From the NCBI GenBank assembly GCA_919902965.1, contig CAKKSJ010000273.1:1-19987 (forward strand): a stretch of DNA of 19,987 bases, read 5' to 3'. This document shows, in pieces, positions 1 through 7,976 of the stretch. Under the pieces are notes generated by a model. It worked only from the letters and a program-made list of their open reading frames with translations. It was not told the DNA's origin and made no database searches. The first letter of the stretch is position 1, and every line of letters begins with the position of its first letter. A program made the position numbers and the translations under genes. The stretch comes from Burkholderiales bacterium (GTDB taxonomy: Bacteria > Pseudomonadota > Gammaproteobacteria > Burkholderiales > SG8-39).

Positions 1-579
1 CTCCTGGCGCCGGCCTTCCAGCGCGAGCAAGGCGCGCGCATGGCCCATGTCGATCCTGCCGTCGTAGAGTAATACCTGCACGGACTGCGGCAAATTCAGC
101 AAACGCAACAAGTTCGAGGTCGCAGCGCGTGAACGGCCTACCGCCTCTGCCGCCTCCTGGTGGGTCATTTTGAATTCGTTAATCAGGCGGTGAATGCCGT
201 TGGCTTCTTCCAGCGGATTCAGGTTTTCGCGCTGGATATTTTCGATCAAGGCCATTGCAAGTGCCGCCGAATCCGGTACCTCGCGAATCACCACCGGCAC
301 TTCGCGCAAGCCGGCGAGTTTCGCGGCGCGCCAGCGTCGCTCGCCGGCGATGATTTCGTAGCGCCCCTTGCCTAGCGTGCGCGCCAAAATTGGCTGCATC
401 ACGCCCTGGGTTTTGAGCGAGCGGGCCAATTCTTCCAGAGACGCCTGGTCCATGCGCGTACGCGGCTGGTATTTGCCGGGCTGCAGCTCCTCGAGCTTTA
501 CCGACTTAAGAAACTCGCTGCCCGCCGCGTCTTCATCCTTGGCGAGCAGCGCGTCCAGCCCGCGTCCCAGTCCTCTCAT
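1..579 (-). CDS. parB: Chromosome-partitioning protein ParB, N-terminal 193 residues (cut by window edge)
   Basis: ParB is the CTP-dependent clamp that binds parS and spreads on origin-proximal DNA to drive segregation with ParA. The visible part opens with MRGLGRGLDALLA, typical of chromosomal ParB. It then shows the ParB/Spo0J nuclease-like domain with GERRWRA (residues 79-85) and the ENIQRENL box (113-120), followed by a helix-turn-helix region (about 138-160) of the kind that reads parS. The C-terminal dimerisation domain lies beyond position 1. The ATG at 579 is supported by AAGGA five bases upstream. The gene follows parA by 18 bases, so the two are almost certainly co-transcribed. Two candidate target sites occur at 4152 and 4243. 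No frame damage is seen. Confidence 0.97.
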   Translation of the reverse strand, partial: MRGLGRGLDALLAKDEDAAGSEFLKSVKLEELQPGKYQPRTRMDQASLEELARSLKTQGVMQPILARTLGKGRYEIIAGERRWRAAKLAGLREVPVVIREVPDSAALAMALIENIQRENLNPLEEANGIHRLINEFKMTHQEAAEAVGRSRAATSNLLRLLNLPQSVQVLLYDGRIDMGHARALLALEGRRQE

Positions 580-597
580 TTTCGTCCTTGTCCTTGT

Positions 598-1377
598 CTA
601 AGCGGGCGCGCTGGCCGAGCGCGAGAGCAGCTCGTCGGCCAGCGCCAGATACGCCTGCGAGCCCTTGCATACCTTGTCCAGACTCACCGCAGGCGCGCCG
701 TAACTCGGCGCCTCCGCCAGGCGCACGTTGCGCGGAATGATGGTTGCATACAGCTTGTCACCAAAGTGCTGCTGCAATTGCGCTGAGACCTGCTGCGTGA
801 GGGAGTTGCGCGGATCGTACATGGTGCGCAGCAAGCCTTCGATCTCCAGCACAGGATTCAGATGCCTGCGCACCTTGCGTATGGTTTCCACCAGATCGCT
901 CAAGCCTTCGAGGGCGTAGTACTCGCATTGCATCGGAATGATCACTGCATCCGCCGCAACCAGGCCATTTAGGGTGAGCAAGTTGAGCGCCGGCGGACAG
1001 TCGAGCAGAATGAAATCGTACTCGGCAGCAATTGTCCCCAGCGCCGACTTGAGGCGCGTTTCGCGATGTTCCAGCTCCACCATTTCGACTTCCGCGCCGG
1101 CGAGCTCGCGGTTCGCAGGCACCAAGTCGTAACCGCCGCTTTCGGATTTTTGCCGCACCGACTGCAGCGTCGTCAATCCGAGCAGCACCTGGTACACAGA
1201 AGCGTCCAGATTGCGCTTGTCTATGCCGCTCCCCATGGTTGCGTTGCCCTGGGGATCAAGATCGATCAGAAGCACGCGCTTGCCGGCGCTGGCAAGACCA
1301 GCAGATAGATTGACGCTGGTCGTGGTCTTGCCCACCCCGCCTTTCTGGTTGGCCACCGCAAGGATGCGCGGCGTCAT
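598..1377 (-). CDS. parA: Chromosome-partitioning ATPase ParA (Soj)
   Basis: This is a 259-residue ParA/MinD-type ATPase of normal length for a chromosomal ParA. It carries the deviant Walker A motif KGGVGKTT at residues 12-19, where K12 is the signature lysine. The DLDPQGNAT switch region lies at 39-47, and a Walker B-like LLDCPPAL segment follows further on. The family binds DNA non-specifically as an ATP dimer, and ParB stimulates hydrolysis to move parS complexes. The ATG at 1377 lacks a clear Shine-Dalgarno sequence. It lies 100 bases after rsmG, the one loose junction in the mnmG-rsmG-parA-parB cluster, and that spacer contains palindromes. The stop is followed 18 bases later by parB. 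Confidence 0.97.
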   Translation of the reverse strand: MTPRILAVANQKGGVGKTTTSVNLSAGLASAGKRVLLIDLDPQGNATMGSGIDKRNLDASVYQVLLGLTTLQSVRQKSESGGYDLVPANRELAGAEVEMVELEHRETRLKSALGTIAAEYDFILLDCPPALNLLTLNGLVAADAVIIPMQCEYYALEGLSDLVETIRKVRRHLNPVLEIEGLLRTMYDPRNSLTQQVSAQLQQHFGDKLYATIIPRNVRLAEAPSYGAPAVSLDKVCKGSQAYLALADELLSRSASAPA

Positions 1378-1426
1378 TGAATTGCCGGCCGCTTTGACGC
1401 TGACAAGTGGAAGGCCGATGCACGGC

Positions 1427-1467
1427 GGCGCGCCCTGCCCAAGGGCTCTCCGAGATTGGGCGCGCCC
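1427..1467. repeat. Nested palindromes in the rsmG-parA spacer
   Basis: GGCGCGCCC (1427-1435) and GGGCGCGCCC (1458-1467) are nearly identical and, being palindromic, can pair with each other across a 22-base gap. The gap itself contains the short inverted repeat GCCCAAGGGC (1437-1446). RNA from this spacer could fold into a multi-part GC-rich hairpin. No T-tract follows on the minus strand, so this does not look like a simple terminator. Function is unknown; RNA processing or attenuation between rsmG and parA is an inference only. Confidence 0.5.
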
Positions 1468-1477
1468 TCGTTTTGCA

Positions 1478-2107
1478 TCACGCTACCGGCTGCCCGATTA
1501 ACACCAGGTGTCGCGCTCCGTCCAGGCCTGGAATTGCAAGCGGCAATACCTGCTGCACGATGCAGTCCGGCGGCAACTTGTCGATTTCCTCGTAGGGATG
1601 CATACCCTTCATCGCTGCGAACATCCCGCCCGGGGCCAGCAGATGTCGGGTCATGTGCACAAATTCGCTCATATCGGAAAAGGCGCGCGAAATAACTACA
1701 TCGAACCCTTCCTGCGACTTCCAGGACTCGACACGCTCGCCGCAAACCTCGGCATTTTTTATTTTGAGTTCCATCACCGCCTGGTTCAGAAACGCCACTT
1801 TCTTGTGGTTGCTGTCGAGCAGGGTTACCTGCATATCCGGGTTGGCGAGCGCCAGCGGAATGCCGGGCAGTCCGGCGCCGCTGCCCACGTCCAACAGGCG
1901 CCTGGCGTGCAAATGCGGCGCGACCGCCAGGCTGTCGAGCAGGTGATGGCTGACCATTTTTTCCGGCTCGCGAATCGCGGTCAGATTGTGCACACGGTTC
2001 CATTTGTCGATCAGCGCGATATAGTCGAGCAACCGCTGCTGGGTGTCGCGCTCCAGCACCAGCCCCAGCGCGATGAGCCCGCGTTTGAGTTGATCGGCCG
2101 CGCTCAT
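1478..2107 (-). CDS. rsmG: 16S rRNA m7G527 methyltransferase RsmG (GidB)
   Basis: This 209-residue SAM-dependent methyltransferase is of standard length for RsmG, which methylates N7 of G527 in 16S rRNA. Visible hallmarks are NLTAI (41-45), the HHLLDSL segment (54-60) and the SAM-binding glycine loop DVGSGAGLPGIP (73-84). The start ATG overlaps the mnmG stop by four bases (ATGA, 2104-2107), so translation is probably coupled to mnmG. The neighbourhood mnmG-rsmG-parA-parB is the classical conserved cluster. In other bacteria loss of this gene gives low-level streptomycin resistance; that is family knowledge, not something seen here. Confidence 0.96.
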   Translation of the reverse strand: MSAADQLKRGLIALGLVLERDTQQRLLDYIALIDKWNRVHNLTAIREPEKMVSHHLLDSLAVAPHLHARRLLDVGSGAGLPGIPLALANPDMQVTLLDSNHKKVAFLNQAVMELKIKNAEVCGERVESWKSQEGFDVVISRAFSDMSEFVHMTRHLLAPGGMFAAMKGMHPYEEIDKLPPDCIVQQVLPLAIPGLDGARHLVLIGQPVA

Positions 2108-4089
2108 GCCGCGGGCCGATTTACACGCGGATCGTCCGCCGCGGTTTCGTCGGTGTTCCGGAGACGATCGTTCGACGGAGGTCCGCCAGGGGTCGACTGC
2201 GCCTTTCTTCCCCCGTTTTCGAAACCCCGTTTCAGATGTACCAATAGCAGGGAAATGGCAGCCGGTGTCAGGCCCGAGATGCGCGAGGCCTGGCCTATGG
2301 TTTCTGGCTGGTGCTCATTTAGTTTTTGCTGCACTTCCCTGGACAAGCCACGCACTGAGCCGTAATCCAGGTCACGCGGCAATGCCGTCGCCTCGTATTG
2401 TTCACCGCGGGATATCTCCTCATGCTGGCGGAGAATATAGCCGTCATACTTGATCTGGATTTCGACCTGGTCGGCGACGATAGGATCGGCGACCGCCTCG
2501 CCCGCACCCGGTAGCGACATCAGGCTGGCGTAGCTCACGTCCGGGCGACGCAATAAATCAGTGAGCGCATACTCTCTCTCTATGCCTTTACCTAAAACCC
2601 TCTCCGCTTCTGCTTGCGGCAATAGTTTGGGGTTGATCCAAGTTGATCTAAGCCGCTCTAGCTCTCTCGCAACAGCCTCGCGCTTGCGTTCAAAGGCTTG
2701 CCAGCGCTGGTCGTCGATCAAGCCCAGGCCGCGCCCCATTTCGGTCAGGCGCAGATCCGCATTGTCCTCGCGCAGCATCAGGCGGTACTCGGCGCGGCTG
2801 GTAAACATGCGGTAGGGTTCCGAAACGCCACGGGTGATGAGATCGTCCACCAGCACGCCCATATAGGCCTGGTCGCGGCGGGGGCACCACGCGTCACGAC
2901 CCTGTACCTGCATGGCGGCATTGACGCCGGCGAGCAAACCCTGCGCCGCAGCCTCTTCATACCCTGTAGTACCGTTTATTTGACCTGCAAAAAACAGTCC
3001 GGCTATCGCCTTGGTTTCCAGCGATGCTCTCAGGCCGCGCGGATCGAAATAGTCATACTCTATTGCGTAGCCGGGACGCAAAATATGCGCCTGCTCCAGG
3101 CCCTTGATCGAGCGCACCAGTTCGAGTTGCACATCGAAGGGCAGGCTGGTCGAGATACCATTGGGATAGAACTCGTTGGTTGCGAGCCCCTCGGGTTCGA
3201 GAAAAATCTGATGGCTTGCCTTTGCCGCGAAACGATGGATCTTGTCCTCGATCGAAGGGCAGTAACGCGGACCTACACCTTCGATCACACCGCTATACAG
3301 GGGCGAGCGATCGAGGCCGGCGCGGATGATTTCGTGCGTGCGCGCATTGGTGTGGGTAATCCAGCAAGGCAGCTGCGGCGGATGCATATCGCTACTGCCC
3401 ATATAGGAGAACACCGGCGCGGGATCGTCGCCTTGCTGCTCCTGCATCGCCGAAAAATCAATAGAACGTCCGTCTATGCGCGGTGGTGTCCCGGTTTTCA
3501 AACGACCTACCGGGAGCTTCAGTTCGCGCAGCCTCGCGGCCAGGCTGAGCGAAGCTGGGTCACCCGCCCTCCCCGCCCGGTAATTTGCCATGCCAACATG
3601 AATCAGGCCGGAAAGAAAAGTGCCCGTCGTCAGGATCACGCTGCGTCCCCTGAATCGGATACCCAGTTGCGTAACTACGCCACTCACCCGGTCGCCTTCC
3701 AGCGTAAGATCGTCCACCGCTTGCTGGAACAGGCTTAGATTCGGCTGGTTTTCTAAGCGCGCTCGGATCGCTTTCTTGTAAAGCACGCGATCGGCTTGGG
3801 CGCGGGTGGCGCGCACTGCCGCACCCTTGCTGGCATTGAGTATGCGAAACTGAATACCGGCTTCGTCCGTCGCGATCGCCATGACACCACCCAGCGCATC
3901 GACTTCCCTGACCAGGTGCCCTTTGCCGATCCCGCCGATCGAGGGATTGCAGGACATCTGCCCCAGCGTCTCGATATTGTGCGTGAGCAGCAGTGTGCTG
4001 CAGCCGGCGCGAGCTGCAGCAAGCGCAGCCTCGGTTCCGGCGTGTCCGCCGCCAACCACGATGACATCGAATTCGGTAGGAAAATGCAT
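2104..4089 (-). CDS. mnmG: tRNA uridine-34 carboxymethylaminomethyl synthase subunit MnmG (GidA)
   Basis: MnmG is the FAD-binding subunit that, with MnmE, installs the cmnm5 or nm5 group on wobble U34 of certain tRNAs. The N-terminus shows the dinucleotide-binding loop GGGHAGTEAA (13-22) and the conserved CNPSIGG segment (47-53). The conserved C-terminal region runs to LLLVHLKRG near residue 622. At 661 residues it is longer than the usual roughly 630, because a polar tail of about 39 residues (623-661) follows the conserved end. The tail is rich in G, P, N, D and R and resembles nothing I recognise. ATG at 4089 gives the expected N-terminus. It is the first gene of the mnmG-rsmG-parA-parB run, with parS sites upstream. 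Confidence 0.96.
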   Translation of the reverse strand: MHFPTEFDVIVVGGGHAGTEAALAAARAGCSTLLLTHNIETLGQMSCNPSIGGIGKGHLVREVDALGGVMAIATDEAGIQFRILNASKGAAVRATRAQADRVLYKKAIRARLENQPNLSLFQQAVDDLTLEGDRVSGVVTQLGIRFRGRSVILTTGTFLSGLIHVGMANYRAGRAGDPASLSLAARLRELKLPVGRLKTGTPPRIDGRSIDFSAMQEQQGDDPAPVFSYMGSSDMHPPQLPCWITHTNARTHEIIRAGLDRSPLYSGVIEGVGPRYCPSIEDKIHRFAAKASHQIFLEPEGLATNEFYPNGISTSLPFDVQLELVRSIKGLEQAHILRPGYAIEYDYFDPRGLRASLETKAIAGLFFAGQINGTTGYEEAAAQGLLAGVNAAMQVQGRDAWCPRRDQAYMGVLVDDLITRGVSEPYRMFTSRAEYRLMLREDNADLRLTEMGRGLGLIDDQRWQAFERKREAVARELERLRSTWINPKLLPQAEAERVLGKGIEREYALTDLLRRPDVSYASLMSLPGAGEAVADPIVADQVEIQIKYDGYILRQHEEISRGEQYEATALPRDLDYGSVRGLSREVQQKLNEHQPETIGQASRISGLTPAAISLLLVHLKRGFENGGRKAQSTPGGPPSNDRLRNTDETAADDPRVNRPAA

Positions 4090-4117
4090 GGACCTGTTGC
4101 CCTGCCAAAGAGGCGCG

Positions 4118-4146
4118 ATTTTACGCTCATTTCCAACAAACCGTAA
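4118..4146 (-). promoter_or_regulatory. Putative promoter of mnmG-rsmG-parA-parB
   Basis: On the minus strand a good -10 element TAAAAT (4118-4123) sits about 30 bases before the mnmG start. At 17 bases spacing there is only a weak -35, TTACGG (4141-4146). The -10 and its position are plausible, but the -35 matches the sigma-70 consensus poorly. The upstream edge lies only five bases from the first parS site. Confidence 0.35.
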
Positions 4147-4151
4147 GCGCG

Positions 4152-4167
4152 TGTTCCACGTGGAACA
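4152..4167. promoter_or_regulatory. parS: parS centromere site 1
   Basis: TGTTCCACGTGGAACA is a perfect 16-base palindrome. It matches the known chromosomal parS motif, with the CC/GG variant found in pseudomonads and other proteobacteria. It lies just upstream of the predicted promoter of the cluster that ends in parA-parB. ParB loaded here could therefore both mark the origin region and affect transcription of its own gene cluster. Confidence 0.93.
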
Positions 4168-4242
4168 AAGGGATAGCAGTTATGACACGGCAGCGGTGAA
4201 GAATTGCTCGCATGGGCCAAATTGATGCCGCTAGAAGCGCCA

Positions 4243-4258
4243 TGTTCCACGTGGAACC
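4243..4258. promoter_or_regulatory. parS: parS centromere site 2
   Basis: TGTTCCACGTGGAACC differs from site 1 only in its last base and starts 91 bases from it. It lies in the same livF-mnmG spacer. I found no third copy in the window. Confidence 0.92.
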
Positions 4259-4329
4259 ACGGTCTGCGCGACTTCCTGCGGTTCCGCCCGTGTCGGTAAA
4301 GCCGTGGCTGGCAGTGCCCTCAAACCGTT

Positions 4330-5064
4330 CTAGTCGACTGAGCCTGACGCGAGGCCGAGATAGCTCTCGATCACGCGCGGGTCTGAGGCCAGATCGGCGC
4401 TTGCTCCTTCAAGGGCAATTTCGCCGGTTTCGAGTACGTAGCCATAATCTGACACCTGCAGCGCGGCGCGGGCATTCTGTTCCACCAGCAGAATGGAGAC
4501 GCCGGTCTCGCGCAAGCCGGCAATGACATGAAAGATATCGCGCACGACCAGCGGCGCCAGGCCCAGGCTGGGCTCGTCCAGCATCAAGAGTCGCGGTCGG
4601 CTCATCAAGGCACGGCCCAATGCAAGCATCTGCCTTTCGCCGCCCGAAAGTGTGCCGGCGAGCTGCCGGTGACGCTCCTTCAGACGCGGAAACAATTGGT
4701 ATACCTGCTCGAAATCGGCGCTGATGGTCTTGTCGCGCTTGCGATAGCGGCGAAAAGCGCCGAGTGTCAGATTATCTTCCACCGTCATGGCAGCGAACAG
4801 TTCGCGCCGCTCGGGCACCAGGCAGAGGCCTAGGCCCACGCGCGTTTCGGCCTCGACATGCGTGAGGTCCCTGTTCGCGTAGCTGACTCTGCCGCGACTG
4901 GGTAACATGCCCATCAAGGCGGCCAAAAGCGTGGTCTTGCCGGCTCCGTTGGGCCCGATGACCGTGACTATCCGCCCTTCTTCCACGCGTAATCCGATCC
5001 GATGTACTGCTTCGACCTTGCCGTAGGCCACGCACAGGTCGCGCACTTCCAGCAGCGCGCTCAT
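4330..5064 (-). CDS. livF: Liv-type ABC importer ATPase, LivF-like
   Basis: This 244-residue ATP-binding subunit belongs to the branched-chain amino acid (HAAT) ABC importer family and hydrolyses ATP at the cytoplasmic face. It shows Walker A GPNGAGKTT (about 37-45), the signature LSGGERQ, and Walker B LLMLDEPSLGLAP, which is typical of LivF. Near the C-terminus is LLVEQNA, also LivF-like. Its ATG overlaps the stop of the upstream permease-ATPase fusion (ATGA, 5061-5064), so it is the last gene of a coupled livH-livMG-livF unit. Substrate specificity cannot be read from the ATPase. Members of this family import branched-chain amino acids, but also amides, urea or aromatic acids. Confidence 0.93.
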   Translation of the reverse strand: MSALLEVRDLCVAYGKVEAVHRIGLRVEEGRIVTVIGPNGAGKTTLLAALMGMLPSRGRVSYANRDLTHVEAETRVGLGLCLVPERRELFAAMTVEDNLTLGAFRRYRKRDKTISADFEQVYQLFPRLKERHRQLAGTLSGGERQMLALGRALMSRPRLLMLDEPSLGLAPLVVRDIFHVIAGLRETGVSILLVEQNARAALQVSDYGYVLETGEIALEGASADLASDPRVIESYLGLASGSVD

Positions 5065-6836
5065 TTGACGCCACCGAGATAAGCTTCCAGAACCACGGGA
5101 CTGGTCTGGATTTCCTGCGGCAAGCCCTCGGCTATTTTTTCACCAAAATCCATCACCACCAGCCGGTCCACCAGCTTCATGACGAAATCCATGTCGTGCT
5201 CAACCAACAGGACGCTCATGCCCTCAGACTTGAGCTTGCGCAGTAGCTCGGCGAGCGCGCGCTTTTCCTGCAAACGCAGGCCGGCCGCAGGCTCGTCGAG
5301 CAACAACAGCACCGGGTCCGCGCAAAGCGCCCGCGCAATTTCAAGGATACGCTGCTGGCCGAGCGCAAGGCTGCCCGCCTGCTCGTGTAAGCTGGCCGCC
5401 AGCCCGACGCGCTCCAGCTGGCGCGCGGCCTCCGCCAGCAGCATCGCCTCCTCCGCGCGGTCCAGGCGCAGCGCCGCGCTGATCACACCTTTGCTGCCGC
5501 GCAGGTGTGCCCCGATAGCGACATTTTCCAACACACTCATCGCGGGCAGCAAATGCACATGCTGAAAAGTGCGCGCCACGCCGCGCGGGACGATGGCGCG
5601 CGCAGACAAGGTGTCGATGCGCTCGCCGCGAAAATGCACCTCGCCACCTGTCGCCGGCAGCACTCCGGTGACGAGATTGAACACCGTGCTCTTGCCGGCG
5701 CCATTGGGGCCAATCAGACCGAGGATTTCGCCGCTGCGCATGGCAAAGGACAAGTCGTTCACCGCCACCAGGCCGCCAAAGGTCTTGCGCGCTCCCTTCA
5801 GTTCCAACAGGACTACGCCCGCCAAAGGCCGTGCCCGCCGCGGCAGTGAATTTGTCGATACAGCAAGCTGCTTCCTGGTGGCCGGAAGAAAGCGCACAGC
5901 GAGCGGCATAATGCCTTCGCGCGCGCGCTGCAACAGCAGCACCAGCATCACGCCGAAGACGATCATTTCGAAATTGCCACTTTGTCCCAGAAGTTTGGGC
6001 AGCAAATCCTGTAGCCACTGTTTGAGCACCGTGAGTATCCCGGCACCGACCACTGCGCCCCAGACAGACGCTGCGCCGCCGACTACTGCCATGAACAGGT
6101 ACTCGATGCCTGCGTTAATCGAGAACGGCGTCGGATTGACGAAGCGTAGCAGATGCGCGTATAGCCAGCCCGACAGGCTGGCCAGCAGCGCGGCATGGAC
6201 GAAAATAATAATTTTCATGCGCGCGGTGTTGACGCCAAAGCTCTCGGCCATCAGCCCCCCCCCTTTCAGGGCTCGGATGGCCCGGCCGGGGCGTGAATCG
6301 AGAAGATTCTGCATAGACAGCAAAGCAAGCAACAACAGTGACCAGATCAGATAATTAAACTCGCGGCCGGTGTCGAGTTCCATCCCAAACAGGCTGATCG
6401 CAGGGAGGCTGGAGATACCGTTGTGGCCGCCGAGAAACTCCATATTGCCGAACAGATAGTAGAGGCTAATGCCCCAGGCGATGGTTCCCAGCGGAAGATA
6501 GTGCCCCGAAAGCCGGAGCGTGATAAACCCGAGGAAAAGGGAAACGGCGAATGTAAGCGCCAAACCCACCAATAAGCTCAGCCACGGAGACAAATCATAT
6601 ACCGTGCTGAGATAGGCGGTGGCGCATGCGCCCATGCCGACAAAAGCCGCCTGTCCGAAAGAGGTCAGTCCACCGATCCCGGTCAGCAGTACCAGGCCCA
6701 GCGCAACGATGCTATAGAGTCCGATGTAATTGAGCAGGGTAATATGGAACTCGGGCAACACCAGGGGCGCAACTGAGATGAAGACCAGAAAAGCGCCAAA
6801 TATCAAGCGGATGCGCGTTATTCCAACGCGGCTCAT
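5061..6836 (-). CDS. Fused Liv-type ABC permease-ATPase (LivM-LivG)
   Basis: This 591-residue protein joins two importer subunits. Residues about 1-320 form a LivM-type permease with many hydrophobic helices, including LTGIGGLTSFGQAAFVG near the N-terminus. Residues about 343-591 form a LivG-type ATPase, with Walker A GPNGAGKS at 376-383, a degenerate signature LALGQQR at 490-496 instead of the usual LSxGQQR, and Walker B LLLLLDEP around 510-516. I start it at 6836 rather than at an in-frame ATG 99 bases upstream. The 6836 ATG overlaps the livH stop (ATGA, 6833-6836), is preceded by GAGGAAG at good spacing, and gives a normal LivM N-terminus. The upstream 33 residues look like out-of-frame livH. 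A run of nine G encodes glycines 192-194. Confidence 0.92.
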   Translation of the reverse strand: MSRVGITRIRLIFGAFLVFISVAPLVLPEFHITLLNYIGLYSIVALGLVLLTGIGGLTSFGQAAFVGMGACATAYLSTVYDLSPWLSLLVGLALTFAVSLFLGFITLRLSGHYLPLGTIAWGISLYYLFGNMEFLGGHNGISSLPAISLFGMELDTGREFNYLIWSLLLLALLSMQNLLDSRPGRAIRALKGGGLMAESFGVNTARMKIIIFVHAALLASLSGWLYAHLLRFVNPTPFSINAGIEYLFMAVVGGAASVWGAVVGAGILTVLKQWLQDLLPKLLGQSGNFEMIVFGVMLVLLLQRAREGIMPLAVRFLPATRKQLAVSTNSLPRRARPLAGVVLLELKGARKTFGGLVAVNDLSFAMRSGEILGLIGPNGAGKSTVFNLVTGVLPATGGEVHFRGERIDTLSARAIVPRGVARTFQHVHLLPAMSVLENVAIGAHLRGSKGVISAALRLDRAEEAMLLAEAARQLERVGLAASLHEQAGSLALGQQRILEIARALCADPVLLLLDEPAAGLRLQEKRALAELLRKLKSEGMSVLLVEHDMDFVMKLVDRLVVMDFGEKIAEGLPQEIQTSPVVLEAYLGGVK

Positions 6837-7873
6837 TCCTCGTCTTCCTCGATATGGTGGGCGGTCAATGAACGCCAAACGAGTACAGGAACGATCATGG
6901 TGAAAACAATGACTTCTTTGTATGCACTTGCCCAAAATGAGGCATAGGCCTCGAGCAAGCCGACTAGCAGAGCGCCAGCGGCCGCGATCGGGTAGCTCAC
7001 CAGCCCCCCCACGATGGCACCGACAAATCCCTTCAAGCCCACCAGGAAGCCCGAATCGTAGTAAATGGTAGTAATGGGCGCAACCAGGACACCCGAAAGC
7101 GCGCCGATCAGAGCAGCGAGCGTAAAACTCAATTTACCTGCCATCGCCGGGGAAATTCCAACCAGGCGCGCGCCGACACGGTTAATGGCCGTGGCGCGCA
7201 GCGCCTTGCCATAGATGGTGTGCTCGAAGAATAGCAATAGCGCCACAATCAATGCCAGGCTCACACCCACCACCCACAGGCTTTGGCCTGAGATCGTGAG
7301 CACGCCCAGCTTCCAATGAACGTCTGAGAACGCCGGGGTGCGCGAGCCCTCGGCGCCGAAAAACACCAGGCCCAGACCGGTCATGGCGAAATGCACTGCT
7401 ACCGAAATGATCAGCAGCACCAGCACCGAGGCGTTGGCGAGCGGCTGGTAGGCAAGGCGATAAACCATGGGTCCCAGCGGGACTACCAGGAGCAGCGCCA
7501 GCAGAACTTGAAAAGTGAGTGCTGGCTTCTGTGGTGCGGCCCACCAGGCAATGGCAAGGATGCCTGCAGGGACCACGATATAGCTGAAAACAATGGCCGG
7601 AACACGGCGCAGCGCGCCGACGCGCAAGACCTGCACCAACTCCACGGCCGCCACGGCCAGACCTGCGGCCAATAGCAACCATGCCGTGCCGGGTAACTTG
7701 CCCAACTGCAGGCTGGCGAGGGTGAGCGCACCGTAGGCAACAAACTCACCCTGCGGGATGAATATGACTCGCGTCACGGCAAACACCAGCACCAGCGCCA
7801 ATGCCAGCAGCGCGTAGATCGCACCATTGGTCAGGCCGTCCTGAATCAGAAAAAGTGCGATCTCGGCGTTCAA
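6833..7873 (-). CDS. livH: Liv-type ABC importer permease, LivH-like
   Basis: This 346-residue integral membrane permease of the branched-chain amino acid importer family would form the channel together with the LivM half of the next protein. The start reads NGAIYALLALALVLVFAVTR, a family-typical first helix. The cytoplasmic coupling loop is visible as YGKALRATAINRVGARLVGIS, followed by GALSGVLVAP. It is longer than classical LivH (about 300) because of extra hydrophobic sequence in the first half. The start is TTG at 7873 with no clear ribosome site, and it overlaps the stop of a short upstream reading frame (TTGA). The C-terminal acidic tail IEEDEE also encodes the ribosome site of livMG. 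No substrate-binding protein gene is next to it. Confidence 0.92.
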   Translation of the reverse strand: MNAEIALFLIQDGLTNGAIYALLALALVLVFAVTRVIFIPQGEFVAYGALTLASLQLGKLPGTAWLLLAAGLAVAAVELVQVLRVGALRRVPAIVFSYIVVPAGILAIAWWAAPQKPALTFQVLLALLLVVPLGPMVYRLAYQPLANASVLVLLIISVAVHFAMTGLGLVFFGAEGSRTPAFSDVHWKLGVLTISGQSLWVVGVSLALIVALLLFFEHTIYGKALRATAINRVGARLVGISPAMAGKLSFTLAALIGALSGVLVAPITTIYYDSGFLVGLKGFVGAIVGGLVSYPIAAAGALLVGLLEAYASFWASAYKEVIVFTMIVPVLVWRSLTAHHIEEDEE

Positions 7874-7976
7874 GTTCGCGCGTTAGTCAGGATCGGCCAA
7901 CAAGGAGATAAAGTGAATTGCACGGCTCCATCCTCAGTGAAATACTCTGGAAAAACGATCCGCATGCAATCCCAGC

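Noticed and set aside
2698..3738. 346-codon plus-strand open frame
   Set aside because: It lies wholly antisense within mnmG and its translation shows no family features; long shadows are common in GC-rich DNA.
6837..6935. Longer N-terminus for the LivM-LivG fusion
   Set aside because: The extra residues are livH read in another frame and the downstream ATG has a better ribosome site and a stop/start overlap.
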